From the NCBI GenBank assembly GCA_020852155.1, contig JADZBJ010000290.1:1-15654 (forward strand): a DNA stretch of 15,654 nt. Direction: 5' to 3'. Of the stretch, positions 13,400 through 15,654 are shown piece after piece (within the stretch, counting starts at the first letter, position 1; each line of letters opens with the position of its first letter). A program made the position numbers and the translations under genes. The notes under the pieces were generated by a model. It was not told the origin of the DNA, did not search any database, and worked only from the letters and a program-made list of their open reading frames with translations. This DNA comes from Saprospiraceae bacterium. Lineage in GTDB: Bacteria; Bacteroidota; Bacteroidia; Chitinophagales; Saprospiraceae.

Positions 13400-14398
13400 A
13401 TGCCTGACCAAATGCCCTCCGATACGGACATTCAACAAGAACAACCGCGCAAACGCATCCCTTTGCCGGGATTTACAAACACCATCAGGGTTGTCATAAC
13501 TATTTTTCTGGTTTGGCTGGTCTGGTCGAACTGGCACGAAAATATTCCGCCCTCGCGGCTGATAGAACGGTATGCCTGGCCTGATTCTAAATTTGTGCAT
13601 ATAGATGGCATGGATGTTCATTGCCGTATCACGGGACAAGGGAAGCCGATTATTCTTTTGCACGATGAGCATAATTCGCTGCATACGTGGGCTGGCTGGA
13701 CCGACTCGCTGTCGCGAAAATATCAGGTTATCAGCGTGGATTTGCCGGGGTATGGATTGACGGGGCCTCACCCGCGCGGCAGTTATAGCGCATTCATGTA
13801 CACCAGTTTTCTGGACAGCCTGACCGACTGCCTGCACCTGAAAAAATTTCACCTCATGGGGAATGGTTTCGGAGCGCAAATTGCCTGGCAATACGCCGCT
13901 GAAGCCCGCACTCGCGAAAAAGTAGATAAACTGGTTTTACTGGATGCGCCGGGTTTTGAAGAAGCATCCAATTCGTGGATTACCCTGTTGGCCAAAACGC
14001 CGGTTGTCAATCGCCTGTTTCGGCGCATTACGCCAAAGTACTTTTTCAAATTAATGCTGGAAGACGTGTATGCCGACAACAGCGCCGTTACTGACGATTT
14101 GGTGCGTCGCCATTTTGAATTGTTCCTCCTGAATGGCAACAGAAAGGCGTATACCGACAAGGCTTCAGTGCGTGAAAATCGGCCGCCCGTGGAAATTATT
14201 TCTGAAATCAAGGCCGAAACCCTGCTGATGTGGGGCGCAGAAGACACCTGGATTTCGCCAGAAAATGCCTATAATTTTCACCAAAAAATCAAAGGTTCCA
14301 TCCTGCGAATTTACAGAAACACAGGGCATTGGCCGCAGGAAGAAAACCCGGCTTTCACAGCCCATGAAGTCATGGAATTTCTCGAAAACAGACTTTGA
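13400..14398 (+). CDS. Membrane-anchored alpha/beta hydrolase lacking the nucleophile serine
   Basis: 332 residues. One hydrophobic helix at 29-45 follows a hydrophilic, positively charged N-terminus (PRKR), so the domain is probably tethered outside the inner membrane. The alpha/beta hydrolase fold runs from about 65: GQGKPIILLHDEHNSLHTW, VISVDLPGYGLTGP, FHLMGNGFGAQIAW, WGAEDTWISPENA and NTGHWPQEENP. Asp282 and His310 are the expected acid and base. The nucleophile elbow, normally G-x-S-x-G, is Gly-Asn-Gly156-Phe-Gly; the codon GGT (13865-13867) is one base from AGT Ser. The oxyanion HG is His88-Asp89. As read, the classical triad cannot operate, so it may be a binding protein or decaying. 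It starts 42 bases after the ACMSD stop and may be cotranscribed; that pairing could hint at tryptophan metabolism but nothing proves it. Confidence 0.85.
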   Translation: MPDQMPSDTDIQQEQPRKRIPLPGFTNTIRVVITIFLVWLVWSNWHENIPPSRLIERYAWPDSKFVHIDGMDVHCRITGQGKPIILLHDEHNSLHTWAGWTDSLSRKYQVISVDLPGYGLTGPHPRGSYSAFMYTSFLDSLTDCLHLKKFHLMGNGFGAQIAWQYAAEARTREKVDKLVLLDAPGFEEASNSWITLLAKTPVVNRLFRRITPKYFFKLMLEDVYADNSAVTDDLVRRHFELFLLNGNRKAYTDKASVRENRPPVEIISEIKAETLLMWGAEDTWISPENAYNFHQKIKGSILRIYRNTGHWPQEENPAFTAHEVMEFLENRL

Positions 14399-14415
14399 AC
14401 GATGTAACACGCTGG

Positions 14416-15510
14416 TCACATTTCGTACCATTTTTTAAGAACGCCTTCTCCGATCTTTCCCTGCGGGGTATAGTCGCGCTCCGGGTATCCTTCATGTCCG
14501 CGCATATTCGGGAACCATTTCCATAAAAAACCGCCCGCCCACCAGGATTTGTCATGAAACGTGGAAAACAACGCCTCATAACAATTGGCTTGCGCCTGTT
14601 CGTTGATGTTGCGTGATTCAATACCGTTTTCGAGTTCCCAGTTTCGCCAGCCCGCGCCATCCACGCTGAGGTAGCCAAACTCCGTGAAAATGACGGGTTT
14701 CCCTTGCTGCCGACTGAATGTTTCCAATTTTGAACAAATGGGTTTCCAGGCATTTTGTAGCGCAGTAACGTCCGGCGTAGCGCCTTCTACCAATGGGAAA
14801 TATCCGCCCAAACCGATGAAATCCAGTTCGGCCCAGAAAGGAACTGAATCCCAATCGTCCCAGTTAGATGAATAGGTGAGTTTGCCGTGATACGTGTGTT
14901 TCACTTGCTGAATCAGTTGTTTCCAGAATTCGGGTCGCTTGGCGATGGATGTTCGGAATTCAGTGCCAATACAAAGCATATCTACCGACATGGAGTCAGC
15001 AATTTTGGCAAAACGCATGATGTATCGCGTGTACCCGGCTTCCCATTGTTCCCAATCGGAAGTCGTGGCGAAATCAAGCGAGCCTGTCCAGCTGCCTGGA
15101 ATATATACCTGTGGTTTCAGCATCACTTTCAAGTCATTTTTATGGGCCAGCCGAATGGTTTCGCAAATGCCTTCCGGACGTTCGCCCCACCATTGCCAGT
15201 TGGTTTCTGAAAAGCGCACCGACGGCGTGTTCGCGCGCGTGTAGGCGTAAGGCACCACAGCAATCCAGTTAGCGCCGACGCCCGTCACGGCAGGCATCGG
15301 ATTTTCAGGAAATGGCTCCGGCGGTGCAACGAAAGTCAAGCCATCAATCTGAATAGGCGATTTTACCACAGGCAAACCGACGGTATCCGGCGCGACAGTC
15401 GGCGTAGGCGCTACGGGCGCAACTGCTGTCTGCGATGCAGGATTGCCCTGACAGGAAATAAAGCCACAGCAGCACAAAAAGGCGCTTATGAAATGATGGA
15501 CTTTTGTCAT
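14416..15510 (-). CDS. Lipoprotein with GH113-like glycoside hydrolase TIM barrel
   Basis: 364 residues from ATG at 15510. A TTG 32 codons upstream (15606) keeps the frame open, but the ATG gives a proper lipoprotein signal: MTKVHHFISAFLCCCGFISC with the likely acylated Cys20. A Pro/Val/Thr linker (about 30-50) precedes the barrel. Motifs are GANWIAVVPYAYT near 79, LKVMLKPQVYIPGSW near 127, CIGTEFR with the likely acid/base Glu184, LDFIGLGGYFPL near 229 and VIFTEFGY with the likely nucleophile Glu277. These match clan A, GH113-like proteins, some of which are beta-mannanases; the substrate here is not known. The protein is probably surface or periplasmic and membrane-bound. It converges on the alpha/beta hydrolase gene with 17 bases between stops and no visible terminator. 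Confidence 0.8.
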   Translation of the reverse strand: MTKVHHFISAFLCCCGFISCQGNPASQTAVAPVAPTPTVAPDTVGLPVVKSPIQIDGLTFVAPPEPFPENPMPAVTGVGANWIAVVPYAYTRANTPSVRFSETNWQWWGERPEGICETIRLAHKNDLKVMLKPQVYIPGSWTGSLDFATTSDWEQWEAGYTRYIMRFAKIADSMSVDMLCIGTEFRTSIAKRPEFWKQLIQQVKHTYHGKLTYSSNWDDWDSVPFWAELDFIGLGGYFPLVEGATPDVTALQNAWKPICSKLETFSRQQGKPVIFTEFGYLSVDGAGWRNWELENGIESRNINEQAQANCYEALFSTFHDKSWWAGGFLWKWFPNMRGHEGYPERDYTPQGKIGEGVLKKWYEM

Positions 15511-15609
15511 GGTCTGGGAGGAGGATAAATAAGCAGGAGAACAGCCCTTAGAGTGTGTTCGGGAATTGGGTTTGTGCCGAACGAGGGAAAATTTGATTTT
15601 GATCAAGGC

Positions 15610-15649
15610 AAAATTTGCAGCCTTAGCCGGGTTCTAAGGCGAAAATTTT
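15610..15649. other. Imperfect inverted repeat upstream of the lipoprotein gene
   Basis: GCCTTAG (15620-15626) pairs perfectly with CTAAGGC (15634-15640) around a 7-base loop, and the flanks AAAATTT (15610-15616) and AAAATTTT (15642-15649) are also complementary after a small internal bulge. It may be a terminator of a gene beyond the right edge or an operator. No TAnnTTTG element was found in 15511-15654. Confidence 0.5.
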
Positions 15650-15654
15650 AACGC

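Noticed and set aside
15511..15606. Upstream TTG start adding 32 residues to the lipoprotein
   Set aside because: It would bury the lipoprotein signal peptide inside the protein; the ATG at 15510 gives a normal signal and lipobox.

Overview
The window reads as chromosomal DNA of a Bacteroidota bacterium, most likely in or near the Saprospiria/Chitinophagia (inference). The evidence is a type IX secretion (T9SS) style C-terminal sorting domain, a secreted thioredoxin-like protein carrying the YGDGxCC module common in this phylum, the Bacteroidota promoter -7 element TAnnTTTG ahead of several genes, a methylmalonyl-CoA mutase small subunit without a B12 domain, and a DUF3857 protein. Base composition looks near 50% GC. 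No rRNA, tRNA, CRISPR array or phage module was seen.

Layout. 1-2258: a divergent pair of secreted-protein genes, one a thioredoxin-fold protein cut by the window edge and one a small T9SS cargo, followed by a hairpin terminator and an intergenic repeat. 2259-4673: a LolC/LolE-type ABC permease, then a methylmalonyl-CoA mutase small subunit whose last two codons and stop lie inside a GGATTT-rich repeat. 4674-5765: a flavin reductase-like gene bracketed by two inverted copies of that repeat. 5763-9314 (minus): dnaE, the replicative DNA polymerase III alpha subunit. 9315-10146 (minus): a REP-associated tyrosine transposase (RAYT) and, between its stop and the dnaE start, five REP-like palindromes, three in one orientation and two in the other. 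10373-14398 (plus): a DUF3857/transglutaminase-fold secreted protein, an ACMSD-type decarboxylase of the kynurenine pathway, and a membrane-anchored alpha/beta hydrolase that lacks the nucleophile serine. 14416-15510 (minus): a lipoprotein with a GH113-like glycosidase barrel.

The genes do not form one pathway. The most unusual structure is the RAYT with its palindrome array directly against the start codon of dnaE, so that any transcript reaching dnaE from upstream would carry a hairpin six bases before the AUG. Second is the family of GGATTT repeats (2131-2188, 4665-4750, 5716-5765): each copy lies 3' of a gene, points the same way as that gene, and one supplies the stop codon of a shortened mutA. 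Two proteins (the alpha/beta hydrolase and the transglutaminase-fold protein) have lost catalytic residues while keeping the fold.
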